From Balneolaceae bacterium (lineage in GTDB: Bacteria; Bacteroidota; Rhodothermia; Balneolales; Balneolaceae), in assembly GCA_034521445.1 (NCBI GenBank), contig JAXHMM010000003.1, positions 62,001 to 126,000 of the forward strand: a stretch of DNA of 64,000 nucleotides. The letters run 5' to 3'. The notes under the pieces were generated by a model. It was not told the DNA's origin. It made no database searches and was given only the letters and a program-made list of their open reading frames with translations. Position numbers and translations under genes: made by a program. Position 1 is the stretch's first letter, and each line of letters opens with the position of its first letter. This document shows positions 20,413 to 29,250 of this stretch, in pieces.

Positions 20413-23091
20413 TTATTCACTGCGCAGGCTCTTCACCGGGTTCATGGTGGCCGCTCTGAGCGACTGCCAGCTGACCGTCAGCAGGCAGATGAGCACCCCG
20501 GCCAGCAGGGTGACAGCGAAGACGCCCGCGCCGATCTCTGTGCGGAAAGCGAAATCCTGCAGCCAGCGGTCCATGAACCACCAGGCCGGCAGGGAGGCCA
20601 GCAGGAAGGCCAGCCCCACCAACGCCAGGAACTCGCGGGAGATGAGGAAGATGATGTGGGAGATGCCGGCGCCCAGCACCTTGCGGATACCGATTTCCTT
20701 GGTACGCCGGGAGGTGGTGAAGGCCACCAGTCCGAAAAGTCCCATACAGGCGATAAACACGGCCAATCCTGAGAATATGCCGTAGATGCCGGCCAGCCGC
20801 GACTGAGTGTTGTACTGGGTGGCGTAATCCTCATCCAGGAAGAAATAGTTGAAGGTATAGCCTGGGAAAAACTCCTCCCAGGTGGAGCGCATGTGTTCGA
20901 TCATTCCCGAGGCACCGGAAAGGCCCTGCGCGGCGTCGAAACGCAGGGCGTAGTAGTCGAAATATTGCGGCTCGACGACCATCACCATGGGCTGGATATT
21001 ATGTTGCAGGCCGTGGTGATGGTAGTTCTCAATGACTCCTAGCACCGGGTCTTCCAGCAGGCTGTTGATGGTGGTAACCTGCTTGCCTATGGCTTCGGCG
21101 GGGGAGTCCCAACCGAAGGCCTCCACGGCGGCGCGGTTGATGACTACGCCGGACTGCGCGTCGGAGGGCCGCTCAGGATCAAAGGCGCGGCCCGCCGCAA
21201 GTTCCAGTCCGAAGGTGGGGATGTAGTCGAAGTCTACCGGCAGGTACTCCACCGATAGGCTCTGATCGGGATTCTGCCCCTCACCATAGGCCAGTATGCT
21301 GCGCCAGCCGGACCGGCCGGGGGTGGCCATGGCAGAGGTGACCTGCGTGACGGCTGGGTGAGAGGCCAGCTGCTGCTTGACGGTGACATACTGATTCGGA
21401 CTAAGGGAGGACTGTCCGCGGCGCGCGTCCATCACCACCACCTGCTCCTTCTGGAAGCCCAGTTCTTCGGATTGCATATAGTCGAGCTGCTTGACCACCA
21501 CTACGGTACATATGATAAGAAAGCAGGTGACGGCAAACTGGAAGACCACCAGCCCCTTGCGCAACGTCGCCCCTTTCCCAAAACTGGTAAAACCGCTCTT
21601 GAGAACCTGAACCGGCCGGAAAGCCGAAAGCAGGAAGGCGGGGTAGAGGCCTGACAGCAGACCGACAACCACCACAAAGCCCAGCAGGACCACCCCCATG
21701 GCCGGCGTGAAGAGATCGCCCCAGGTGAAGGCGTTTTGGGTGAGGTGGTTGAACAGGGGCAGGGCCCAGACGGCCAGTCCCATGGCCAGAACCATGCTGA
21801 AGAAGGCGGTGAGGGTGGATTCGGTCAAAAACTGCACAATAAGCCCGCGCCTTCCGGAGCCTACGGTCTTGCGAATGCCTACCTCCTTGGCACGCTCCAG
21901 CGAGCGGGCGGTTGAGAGATTCATGAAATTGATACAGGCGATGATCAGCAGGAAGAGGGCGATGCCCCCCAGAAGGTATAGGTAGCTGATATCGCTGGAG
22001 GGCCCGAGTCTGTTGCCGGTGTTCACCCTCAGGTAGATATCTTGCAGGGGTTCCAGGCGCACCTCCGGCTCCATGTTGAGTCCCCGAAAGTAGTCGCCTG
22101 CCTTCTCCATGTAGATGTCCCGAACCTTATCGCGAAGGGCATCCACGTCCGTGCCCGGGCGCACCAGCACGTAGTTGTACATATTGAGGTCGAGCCAGTG
22201 CTGGTCGATGGCGTTCTCGAAGGTGGGCCGTACCTGCTTCCAGCTCTCGAAGGATACCAGGGCGTCGAACTGCAGGTGGGAGTTGTCCGGGACGTTCTCC
22301 GCCACACCGGTGACGGTGAACTGCAGGGAATCACGCAGGGTGAGGGTCTGTCCCAGGGCCGTGGCGTCTCCGAAGTACTTATCCCGGAGATCTTCGGTGA
22401 TAACCACGCTGCCGGGCGCGTCGAGGGCCGTGGAAGGGTCGCCTTCGGCCAGGGGAAAGTCGAATACCTCCAGGAATTCGCCGTCCGCCACCAGCGTGTT
22501 GTCGAAGTAATGGCGCCCCTGGTGGCTGACGGGCCACGATTCGCTGCGCAGGTAGACGGCCTCCTCGACTTCCGGATACTCCGACTCGAGCACCTGTCCC
22601 AGCGCCCAGCCGTTGGTGTGGTAGCTGGAGGTGGCTACGCGGTAGATGCGGTCCGCGTTGTCATGCCACCGGTCGAAACTGAGTTCGAATCGCAGGTAGA
22701 GCACCATCAGAAGGCAGGCCGCCAGGGCCACGGCCAGTCCCATGATATTGATGAAGGCATAGCCCTTTCGCCGGCGGAAGTTTCGGAAGGTGATCTTCAG
22801 GAAGTTGGGCATGAGGGTGAACAGGCGGCTGCGGCCTTCCCATTCTTTTCTGGGTTTTTTGCCCCTGCGCGCCACGCGGTACTGATCCTCGAGTGCATCC
22901 AGGTCTTCCAGCTCCCCGGCGGTGACCCGCCGGAAGGCTTCCTCCGCTTCGATGCCGCTTTCCACCAGGTCGTCGATCCGGTCGCGCAGGTGACTTTCCA
23001 GCTCCTCTACGTGGCCGGGTTCGAGCTGGCGTCTTTTTCGAAGCTCCTTTCTCCAGGCCTTGATGGCCTCCTCAAGACTGAATGCATCCAT
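20413..23091 (-). CDS. Large FtsX/MacB-type ABC permease with N-terminal prefix domain
   Basis: 892 aa. Residues 1-90 form a soluble helical prefix (MDAFSLEEAIKAWRKELRKR, then LESHLRDRIDDLVESGIEAEEAF) of the permease-prefix type. There follow a membrane helix, a MacB periplasmic domain, three FtsX helices, then a second periplasmic domain and three more FtsX helices with RRTKEIGIRKVLGAGI. This double FtsX layout is common in Bacteroidota and Acidobacteriota. No ATPase gene is adjacent. The one at 27335 belongs to another operon. Substrate unknown; export or mechanotransmission roles are usual for the fold. Such genes often lie beside PadR regulators, but none is present here. Confidence 0.88.
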   Translation of the reverse strand: MDAFSLEEAIKAWRKELRKRRQLEPGHVEELESHLRDRIDDLVESGIEAEEAFRRVTAGELEDLDALEDQYRVARRGKKPRKEWEGRSRLFTLMPNFLKITFRNFRRRKGYAFINIMGLAVALAACLLMVLYLRFELSFDRWHDNADRIYRVATSSYHTNGWALGQVLESEYPEVEEAVYLRSESWPVSHQGRHYFDNTLVADGEFLEVFDFPLAEGDPSTALDAPGSVVITEDLRDKYFGDATALGQTLTLRDSLQFTVTGVAENVPDNSHLQFDALVSFESWKQVRPTFENAIDQHWLDLNMYNYVLVRPGTDVDALRDKVRDIYMEKAGDYFRGLNMEPEVRLEPLQDIYLRVNTGNRLGPSSDISYLYLLGGIALFLLIIACINFMNLSTARSLERAKEVGIRKTVGSGRRGLIVQFLTESTLTAFFSMVLAMGLAVWALPLFNHLTQNAFTWGDLFTPAMGVVLLGFVVVVGLLSGLYPAFLLSAFRPVQVLKSGFTSFGKGATLRKGLVVFQFAVTCFLIICTVVVVKQLDYMQSEELGFQKEQVVVMDARRGQSSLSPNQYVTVKQQLASHPAVTQVTSAMATPGRSGWRSILAYGEGQNPDQSLSVEYLPVDFDYIPTFGLELAAGRAFDPERPSDAQSGVVINRAAVEAFGWDSPAEAIGKQVTTINSLLEDPVLGVIENYHHHGLQHNIQPMVMVVEPQYFDYYALRFDAAQGLSGASGMIEHMRSTWEEFFPGYTFNYFFLDEDYATQYNTQSRLAGIYGIFSGLAVFIACMGLFGLVAFTTSRRTKEIGIRKVLGAGISHIIFLISREFLALVGLAFLLASLPAWWFMDRWLQDFAFRTEIGAGVFAVTLLAGVLICLLTVSWQSLRAATMNPVKSLRSE

Positions 23092-23112
23092 AGTGCCTCC
23101 ACATCTGGTATA

Positions 23113-23150
23113 CCTAATTGTATTAGGGGTTACAGGTAAGCATACCTAAT
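23113..23150. promoter_or_regulatory. Candidate operator upstream of the FtsX permease
   Basis: CCTAAT (23113-23118) and ATTAGG (23122-23127) form a perfect dyad around TGT. A further ACCTAAT half-site ends at 23150. They lie 22-60 bp upstream of the permease start (23091). Confidence 0.35.
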
Positions 23151-23229
23151 ATAACCGGGTAAGGTTACAAAGAAATATAGGGAGGACCGGCCGTTGTGAT
23201 AGAGGCCGTGAAAGGGGGGCGGTGCGTGC

Positions 23230-23649
23230 TCAGGCAGGATGGATCTCGTAGGTGCTGCGGATTTCGGTGGCCTTTTCCAAGGCCTTGGAGACCGAGCAGT
23301 ACTTGCCCAGGGAGAGATCGATGGCGCGCTCCACCTTTGCGGGATCGATGTCGCCGGTGAAAATATATTTAACGTCTACGGTCTCGAACTCCGAGTAGGT
23401 GTCGCGGCTCTTCTTGTCGCCGGTGACCTCGATGCGAAAATCGCGGACATCCTGCTTCTGTTTGCGCAGTATACCGGCAATGTCGATGGCGCTGCAGGCG
23501 CCGATGCCGGCCAGCAGCAGCTGGAGCGGGGAGATGCCGCCCTCCAGTCCGCCCACCGTGCCTGAACCGTCCAGGCGGATTTTACCTCCGCTCTCGTTGC
23601 GGGCTTCAAAATGCTGTTCCTGGTCGAGTTGTTGGATGCTGATCTTCAT
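23230..23649 (-). CDS. OsmC family protein (YhfA-like)
   Basis: 139 aa. OsmC/Ohr fold with the two conserved cysteines: C52 in LLAGIGACSAIDIAGIL and C118 in LGKYCSVSKAL. The LQLLLAGIGACSA form and short length fit the YhfA-like subgroup rather than Ohr. It probably acts as a thiol-dependent peroxide reductase in the cytoplasm. Electron donor unknown. It follows hisIE by 13 bp on the same strand, upstream of it in reading direction, so it could be co-expressed with the his tail or independent. Confidence 0.88.
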   Translation of the reverse strand: MKISIQQLDQEQHFEARNESGGKIRLDGSGTVGGLEGGISPLQLLLAGIGACSAIDIAGILRKQKQDVRDFRIEVTGDKKSRDTYSEFETVDVKYIFTGDIDPAKVERAIDLSLGKYCSVSKALEKATEIRSTYEIHPA

Positions 23650-23662
23650 GAATGGTATGGCC

Positions 23663-24316
23663 CTATTTGTGATGTTTGTGTCGGGGTTTGGCGTGCCGTT
23701 TCTCCAGCCTCTTCACTAAGCGCTCAAGGGAGACGTCCTTCTCCTGCATGAGCACCATCAGGTGAAAAAGCAGGTCGGCCACCTCCCCGGTGAATTTCTT
23801 TTTCTTGTCGTTCTTGGCCTCGATGACGGTCTCCACGGCCTCCTCACCCACCTTCTGGGCGATCTTGTCCAGTCCCTTGTCGAAGAGGTAGGTGGTGTAG
23901 GAATCCTCGGGACGCTCCTCGCGGCGGCTACGGATCAGGGCCTCCAGCTCGGTCAGGAAGGCCAGGCGGGAGGCCGGTGGATCGAAATCTTTGCGGTGGA
24001 AACAGGTCTCCTCGCCAGTATGACAGACGGGTCCCGTGGGTTCGGCCAGCACGAGGAGGGTGTCGCGATCGCAGTCGGCCTGGAGATCCACCAGGCGGAG
24101 CCGATTACCCGAACTCTCGCCCTTGGTCCAGAGCCGCTCCTTGCTGCGGCTGTAAAAGGTGACCAGCTCCTGCTCGAGGGTCTGCCGAACCGCCTCGCGG
24201 TTCATGTAACCGAGCATGAGTACGCGTCCGTCGCCGGCGTCCTGAATGACGGCCGGCAGCAGGCCGCCTCCCTTGTCAAAATCCAGTGCTTCGATGTCCA
24301 ATGCGTTCTCTTTCAT
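23663..24316 (-). CDS. hisIE: Bifunctional phosphoribosyl-AMP cyclohydrolase / phosphoribosyl-ATP pyrophosphatase
   Basis: 217 aa from the ATG at 24316 (MKENALDIEALDFDKGGG). The frame is open further upstream, but that part overlaps hisF. The HisI domain has VLMLGYMNREA, the metal ligands in QADCDRDTLLV, and GPVCHTGEETCF. The HisE domain has YLFDKGLDKIAQKVGEEAVETVIEAK and the helix VADLLFHLMVLM. A basic histidine-rich tail ends the protein. It carries out steps 2 and 3 of histidine synthesis. It is the last his gene on the minus strand, 31 bp after hisF. Confidence 0.96.
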   Translation of the reverse strand: MKENALDIEALDFDKGGGLLPAVIQDAGDGRVLMLGYMNREAVRQTLEQELVTFYSRSKERLWTKGESSGNRLRLVDLQADCDRDTLLVLAEPTGPVCHTGEETCFHRKDFDPPASRLAFLTELEALIRSRREERPEDSYTTYLFDKGLDKIAQKVGEEAVETVIEAKNDKKKKFTGEVADLLFHLMVLMQEKDVSLERLVKRLEKRHAKPRHKHHK

Positions 24317-24347
24317 GGGATGGTGCGGGCCCTCGGGCCCCGTCGGT

Positions 24348-25124
24348 TTATTCGGTTTGGCGGGTGGACGTTCGGCGGACCGTAACGCCCTCCCTGTGCA
24401 TGATTTCCTTGAGCTTTTCCACCGATATCTCGCCGAAGTGGAAAATGCTGGCCGCAAGCACCGCATCAGCCTTTCCTTCGCGCACGGCCTCCACGCAGTG
24501 CTGCGGCCCTCCTGCGCCCCCGCTGGCGATGACGGGGATGCCCAGGCGTGCGTCGGCGCGGCGCAGCAGCTCCAAGTCAAAGCCCGATTTGGTGCCGTCG
24601 CGGTCCATGCTGGTCAACAGGATTTCCCCCGCCCCGCGTTCTTCAGCCTCTTCCATCCAGGCAAGGGCGTCCCTGCCGGTGGCTTTGGAGCCCCCGGAAA
24701 TGTATACCTCCCAGGAGTCCCCGGCATGCTTGGCGTCCACCGCGGCTACGATGCACTGCGAACCGAAGGCTGCCGCGACGCGGTTGATCAGATCGGGATC
24801 GCGCACAATGGCGCTGTTCAGGGACACCTTGTCGGCCCCGGCCCGCAGGAGGCCGGCGACCTCCTCCACCGATCCTATGCCTCCGCCCACGGTGAAAGGG
24901 ATGTCCAGCTCCCGTGCGATGCGGCGGACCAAATCCGCCAGGGTACGCCTCTTCTCCTTTGTGGCGGTGATGTCCAGGAAGACCAGCTCGTCGGCTCCTT
25001 CGGCGGCGTAGCGACGGGCCAGCTCAACGGGGTCGCCCGCATCCCGCAGGCCTTCGAAATTGATCCCCTTGACGGTGCGGCCGTCTTTGATGTCCAGGCA
25101 GGGTATGATACGTTTTGCGAGCAT
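24348..25124 (-). CDS. hisF: Imidazole glycerol phosphate synthase, cyclase subunit
   Basis: 258 aa, a (beta/alpha)8 barrel. The N-terminus [15 protein letters not shown] holds catalytic D11. The second catalytic aspartate lies in [12 protein letters not shown]. Phosphate-binding motifs TVGGGIGSV and [12 protein letters not shown] are present. It pairs with HisH (31911-32498) to make imidazole glycerol phosphate and AICAR. It starts 94 bp after the hisA stop; that gap contains a stem-loop. Confidence 0.97.
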   Translation of the reverse strand: MLAKRIIPCLDIKDGRTVKGINFEGLRDAGDPVELARRYAAEGADELVFLDITATKEKRRTLADLVRRIARELDIPFTVGGGIGSVEEVAGLLRAGADKVSLNSAIVRDPDLINRVAAAFGSQCIVAAVDAKHAGDSWEVYISGGSKATGRDALAWMEEAEERGAGEILLTSMDRDGTKSGFDLELLRRADARLGIPVIASGGAGGPQHCVEAVREGKADAVLAASIFHFGEISVEKLKEIMHREGVTVRRTSTRQTE

Positions 25125-25201
25125 GGGGGAGAGGTACCGGATGTCGGAGTGGGGAAAGTATACCCAACTTTTGCCAGAAAATCTGTCGGTTGTGGGACTT
25201 C

Positions 25202-25217
25202 GGAGCCGCCCGGCTCC
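25202..25217 (-). other. Stem-loop in the hisA-hisF gap
   Basis: GGAGCC (25202-25207) and GGCTCC (25212-25217) form a 6-bp perfect stem immediately after the hisA stop. No T run follows, so it is more likely an mRNA processing or stability element than a terminator. Confidence 0.4.
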
Positions 25218-25218
25218 A

Positions 25219-25932
25219 TTACGTATAGAGCTTCAGTTCGTCCAGGGTGACCTTCTTTTCGTAGTAGGCCCGTCCCACCACCGCGGCGGCAAGGCCGACC
25301 TCCCGCAGGTCTTGCAGGTCGGCTGCCGAACTCACCCCGCCCGAAGCGATGAAATACAGCTCGGGGTACTGCTCCTGCAGATCCCGGTAGAGGGCAATGT
25401 TGGGACCCTCCAGTGTGCCATCCCTTGCGATATCGGTGCAGAGCACATACTGAAGTCCCCTGTCGATCATGGGCTGCAGAAAGGTGTCGATGGACTGCGC
25501 GGAGGTCTTCTCCCAGCCCGAATAGGCGATCCTGCCCTCCTTCAGGTCCATACCCAGTACGGCCCGGCCGGGATGTTCCTCCAGCAGGCGGTACCACGCC
25601 TTTGGCTTGCGAACCGCAAGGGAGCTGCAGATTACTCGGGACACGCCGGCCTCCAGCAGCCGGAGGGCGTCGTCGTAGGAGCGCACACCGCCGCCGGCCT
25701 GCACCTCCACGCCGGTCTCCTCTACCATGCGGGTGATATGTGAAAGATTCACGAAAGCGCCTTCGCGCGCCCCGTTGAGATCAACCACATGCAGGAAGCG
25801 GAAACCCGCATCGGCAAAGGTACGGGCCTCTTCCAGTGGTCGGTTGTTGTAGACGGTGACCTTTTCGTAGTCGCCCTTGGTAAGGCGGACCACCCGGCCG
25901 TCCAGAAGGTCGATAGCGGGAATGACGTTCAC
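25219..25932 (-). CDS. hisA: ProFAR isomerase
   Basis: 237 aa from a GTG at 25932; a more upstream ATG at 25998 would add 22 residues that do not fit the family. The barrel starts [22 protein letters not shown] with catalytic D8. The second half has the catalytic aspartate in [14 protein letters not shown]. The phosphate sites are [13 protein letters not shown] and [13 protein letters not shown]. It is step 4 of histidine synthesis. It follows the exporter block (151 bp after the beta-barrel gene stop), so it may need its own promoter or depend on read-through. Confidence 0.95.
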   Translation of the reverse strand: MNVIPAIDLLDGRVVRLTKGDYEKVTVYNNRPLEEARTFADAGFRFLHVVDLNGAREGAFVNLSHITRMVEETGVEVQAGGGVRSYDDALRLLEAGVSRVICSSLAVRKPKAWYRLLEEHPGRAVLGMDLKEGRIAYSGWEKTSAQSIDTFLQPMIDRGLQYVLCTDIARDGTLEGPNIALYRDLQEQYPELYFIASGGVSSAADLQDLREVGLAAAVVGRAYYEKKVTLDELKLYT

Positions 25933-26083
25933 AGTATTCAGGGTCTGAGGTGGGATTGCGGTTTGGCTAACGCGGACACGGCACAGAGCGACAGGCACCA
26001 GTCCCGGTTCAGGAAGTTAACAAGAAAACAGGGGGAATATCAGACCGGATTGTCCTTTCTGGCCGGTGGTGGATTTGCGACGG

Positions 26084-27268
26084 CTAGTAGGAATACTTCA
26101 GGCGCAGGAAGAAGAGATTCTGGGTGTCCAGCGACGCGCGGAAGAGCCTCCCCTTGAGCAGCTGGGCGAGGACCATAAGGTCCAGGTTTTCACCCAGGGA
26201 GTAGCTTGCCTGGGGGATGATCACGGCCAGGGGACGGTCGAAGCTGCCCATGACACCCAAACTGGAGCTTATCAGGGGATGCAGCTGGTAGGAGGCGTTC
26301 AGGAACCAGCCGCTGCGCGCGATAAAGAGGTTGTCCGCCGTCGGGGGACGCACAAGTCGGGCAAGAGGCTCCCCTGTGCGCCGGTATCCCCCGTTGTAGA
26401 GCACTTCGCCCTGCAAATAGATCCCGAACGGCAGCATGTAGTCGACTCCCACGGTTGCCGTAAGGTGTCCCGCAGTCTCCAGCAGTTCGTCTTCGGGATG
26501 GAACCATGATACTTCGCCCTTCATGCCCGCCTGCCCGAGATACCCTGCCCAACCTGCGCCCACTACTATTTGCCTGCGGTAGTAGCCCCCGAGGAATTGC
26601 ACGTCGTAGCTGCCCCAGCTCTCCCGTACCATGCCGGCCAGCACGGAGCCTTCCAAGTCACGGCCCATCCGCCAGGCGCCCTCTACCCCGGCGGCGTAAC
26701 TCCAGTTGTACTGCGCGCTGAGGGCGTCCACCCCCGGGCGTTCCTCGTAGTCAAAATCGAGAAAGGCGTAGTTATTGAACAAATCGTTGGGATTCCAGAT
26801 GTAGGTGCGTCCCCAGTTGATGCGCTGACGGCCGGCGTGAACCTCCAGGTCACCTGAAAACCAGCTCAGGTGCAACCGGTCAATATTCGAGTGTATGAGC
26901 GTTTGTTCCCCGCTGTGCCACACCCAGGAGAGGTCGGCATAGCCGGAATCGTGTTCGTAGTATTCCTTCAGGCCTGCACCGTGTCGGATGCTGTAACCGG
27001 TCAGCAGGCGCGTGCGCATGTCGGCCTGTACCGTGAGAGCGCGAGAGATGGACCAAGAGGACTCAAGGCGGTGGTGCAGTATGTTGTCATAGCGGAACCG
27101 TTTGAAGGCGTTGTCCGTCGAAATATGAGCCAATTCTTTCAGGTATCCCCCCAGTTTTAGGGTCCCGGCGCCCGAATCCTGGGCCAAAAGGGGGGCGGCG
27201 AGGGTGCCCGACAGTAGAAGTGCAGGAAGGAATTGCAGCAGGGAAGGGGGGCGGAAGGGTAGAGACAT
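26084..27268 (-). CDS. Outer-membrane beta-barrel protein of the exporter operon
   Basis: 394 aa from the ATG at 27268 (MSLPFRPPSLLQFLP). A signal peptide is cleaved near PLLAQDS. The mature part is one long barrel with aromatic-rich strands such as LEVHAGRQRINWGRTYIWNP and ends in FFLRLKYSY with a terminal aromatic residue. The GRQRxxWG motif is common in DUF1302-like and related porin-type barrels. It is the last gene of the TetR/LolA-like/FtsX/FtsX/ATPase operon, so it may be the outer-membrane receiver or channel for the exported molecule. Confidence 0.78.
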   Translation of the reverse strand: MSLPFRPPSLLQFLPALLLSGTLAAPLLAQDSGAGTLKLGGYLKELAHISTDNAFKRFRYDNILHHRLESSWSISRALTVQADMRTRLLTGYSIRHGAGLKEYYEHDSGYADLSWVWHSGEQTLIHSNIDRLHLSWFSGDLEVHAGRQRINWGRTYIWNPNDLFNNYAFLDFDYEERPGVDALSAQYNWSYAAGVEGAWRMGRDLEGSVLAGMVRESWGSYDVQFLGGYYRRQIVVGAGWAGYLGQAGMKGEVSWFHPEDELLETAGHLTATVGVDYMLPFGIYLQGEVLYNGGYRRTGEPLARLVRPPTADNLFIARSGWFLNASYQLHPLISSSLGVMGSFDRPLAVIIPQASYSLGENLDLMVLAQLLKGRLFRASLDTQNLFFLRLKYSY

Positions 27269-27334
27269 GCCCGCTCTAAGTCCGTGCCAAAGCCATTTAA
27301 ATACGTTAAAAAGCATAATTATGAAATTTACATT

Positions 27335-28024
27335 TCACGAATCGCGAAACACATCACTATCTATCTTCCCGTCCACCAGGGTAACCACGCGATGTGCCCG
27401 GTCGATTACGCGCTGGTCGTGGGTAGAGAAGACAAAAGTCATCCTTTCCTCCCGGTTCAGGTCTGCCATCATGTCGAGCAGTTCGCCGCTGGACACCGAA
27501 TCGAGGTTGGCGGTGGGTTCGTCAGCCAATACAAAATCGGGTTTGGAGGCAAGTGCGCGTGCTACGGCCACGCGCTGCTGCTGTCCCCCGCTGAGCTGGG
27601 AGGGACGCTTGTCGAACTTGTCCGCCAGTCCCACGGAACGCAACAGTGCAGCGGCGATTTCCCGGCACTCCCTGCCGGGACGACCCTGCATCTGCATGAC
27701 GAAGGCCACGTTTTCAAGGGCGGTTAACACCGGTATGAGATTGTAGGCCTGGAACACGAAGCCGATGTGGTGCAGCCGGAAATCGATAAGTTTACGGTCC
27801 GACAGTGTGGCCAGGTTGGTTCCGCCCACCGAAACGCTGCCGGATGTGGGCGCGTCCAGCCCACCGATGATGTTCAGCAGGGTGGTCTTGCCCGATCCGG
27901 AGGGACCTACGATGGCGGTGAATTCCCCTTCCTCGATCTGCAAATCCACGCCGCGCAGCGCGTGCACTGGCACCTGGTCGGGGTTATAGACTTTGGTTAG
28001 GTCTCGAGTTTCAATGACTGCCAT
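27335..28024 (-). CDS. ABC transporter ATPase, LolD/MacB type
   Basis: 229 aa. Walker A is GPSGSGKTTLLNIIGGL, the signature is LSGGQQQRVAVARAL, Walker B is FVLADEPTANLD, and the switch histidine is in VFSTHDQRVI. The LDxPTSGxVxVxG segment and length fit the LolD/MacB/FtsE group. It is the ATPase for the two FtsX permeases encoded just upstream (4 bp gap). It is cytoplasmic and membrane-associated. Confidence 0.95.
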   Translation of the reverse strand: MAVIETRDLTKVYNPDQVPVHALRGVDLQIEEGEFTAIVGPSGSGKTTLLNIIGGLDAPTSGSVSVGGTNLATLSDRKLIDFRLHHIGFVFQAYNLIPVLTALENVAFVMQMQGRPGRECREIAAALLRSVGLADKFDKRPSQLSGGQQQRVAVARALASKPDFVLADEPTANLDSVSSGELLDMMADLNREERMTFVFSTHDQRVIDRAHRVVTLVDGKIDSDVFRDS

Positions 28025-28028
28025 GGCG

Positions 28029-29249
28029 TCAGATTTTATGGATTGCTTCCACGGGATTCAGTTTCAGTGTTTTCCATGCGGGATATAGGGCCGAGAGGAA
28101 AGCCGCAGCGGCTACCAGCAGGGCGATGTTGAGATAATAGGCCGCGGTGAGTTCGGGATAAATGACCGTGCCCATACCGTAGGCGCTGAGTCCCTCCGCA
28201 AAGGGACCCAGGTCGATGCCCGTACGACCCAGCACACCCACCGTGATCCAACTCAGAAGCAGTCCCAGAGGCGTACCGGCCATGGTCAGGAAAAAGGTCT
28301 CGGCCAGTATCATACCAAACAGTCTCATACGGTTCATGCCCACAGCCATGAGCATGCCCAGCTCTTTGGTGCGCTCCAGGATGGCCATCAGCATGGTATT
28401 GACGATACTGAAGACCAGGGCAATGAGGATGATGATCATGATCACGTACAAGGAGATGTCCATGGAGCTGTAGACGTACTGCAGCTCAGGGGCGATCTGA
28501 TCCCAGCTCCTTACCTCCAGGTCCGGCAGCCCGGCGGCTATTTCGCGCCTTAACTGCGGGGCCCGTCCAAAGTCGTCGATCATCAGGGTCATGCGGTGCA
28601 CCAGGGTCGAATCACCGAGCAGGGGGTTCAGGTCCTCGCGAAGGACAAATACGTTCCCCTGGTCGTAGCGGTCGTAGGATGAGTCGAAGATGCCGTCCAC
28701 ACGGAATGCGCCCGCGGTGATATCACCGTTGGTGTCTTGGAAGCTGAGCACCAGGCGGGAGCCCGGTTCCAGACTGAGACGCTCGGCGAGAGCGCGACCA
28801 ACAGCAACCGGGGTGCGCCGGCCTGGGTCGGGCATGGTCCCCTCCACCAGGTGCCCATGAACCGGGTGCAAGGTGTCCGCCTCGCCGCCCAGCCCGTGGA
28901 TAGTCACCCCGTAGTTTCCACGGGCACTCTGGGCAAGACCGCTTGCAATGCTTTCCGCGCGCAGGGCCGCGACACCTGGCAGGTCGCGCAGGGAATCGGC
29001 CAGCGAGGCCGCTTCCGGTATGGCCATGGAGGGCTGCATGAGGTCGCCGAATTCGGGGTGGCGCACCTGCAGGTGTCCGATGCTCAGATTCAGCTGTTTC
29101 TGCAAGTAGCCCTGGGCCATGCCGTTGAAAAAGGCCGAGATAAAGACGCCTGCCCAGAGTCCGAGCACCACGGCGACGATCACCACCGCGCTGCGCGTGG
29201 GAGATCGCCAGATGTTTTTCCAGCCGAGGGTCAGGATTTTGGCGAACAT
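28029..29249 (-). CDS. FtsX-family ABC permease (second subunit, LolC/E-like)
   Basis: 406 aa. LolC/E layout: an N-terminal membrane helix (about 22-45) after a basic WKNIWRSPTRSAV motif, a periplasmic MacB-type domain (about 60-250), then three helices with ILERTKELGMLMAVGMNRMRLF before the second. The C-terminus ends LYPAWKTLKLNPVEAIHKI, the typical family ending. One base separates it from the preceding permease gene. It likely forms a heterodimer with that permease, powered by the ATPase at 27335. Confidence 0.92.
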   Translation of the reverse strand: MFAKILTLGWKNIWRSPTRSAVVIVAVVLGLWAGVFISAFFNGMAQGYLQKQLNLSIGHLQVRHPEFGDLMQPSMAIPEAASLADSLRDLPGVAALRAESIASGLAQSARGNYGVTIHGLGGEADTLHPVHGHLVEGTMPDPGRRTPVAVGRALAERLSLEPGSRLVLSFQDTNGDITAGAFRVDGIFDSSYDRYDQGNVFVLREDLNPLLGDSTLVHRMTLMIDDFGRAPQLRREIAAGLPDLEVRSWDQIAPELQYVYSSMDISLYVIMIIILIALVFSIVNTMLMAILERTKELGMLMAVGMNRMRLFGMILAETFFLTMAGTPLGLLLSWITVGVLGRTGIDLGPFAEGLSAYGMGTVIYPELTAAYYLNIALLVAAAAFLSALYPAWKTLKLNPVEAIHKI

Positions 29250-29250
29250 G

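Noticed and set aside
24317-24580. Upstream extension of hisIE by 88 residues
   Set aside because: It overlaps hisF in another frame and reads as shadow sequence.
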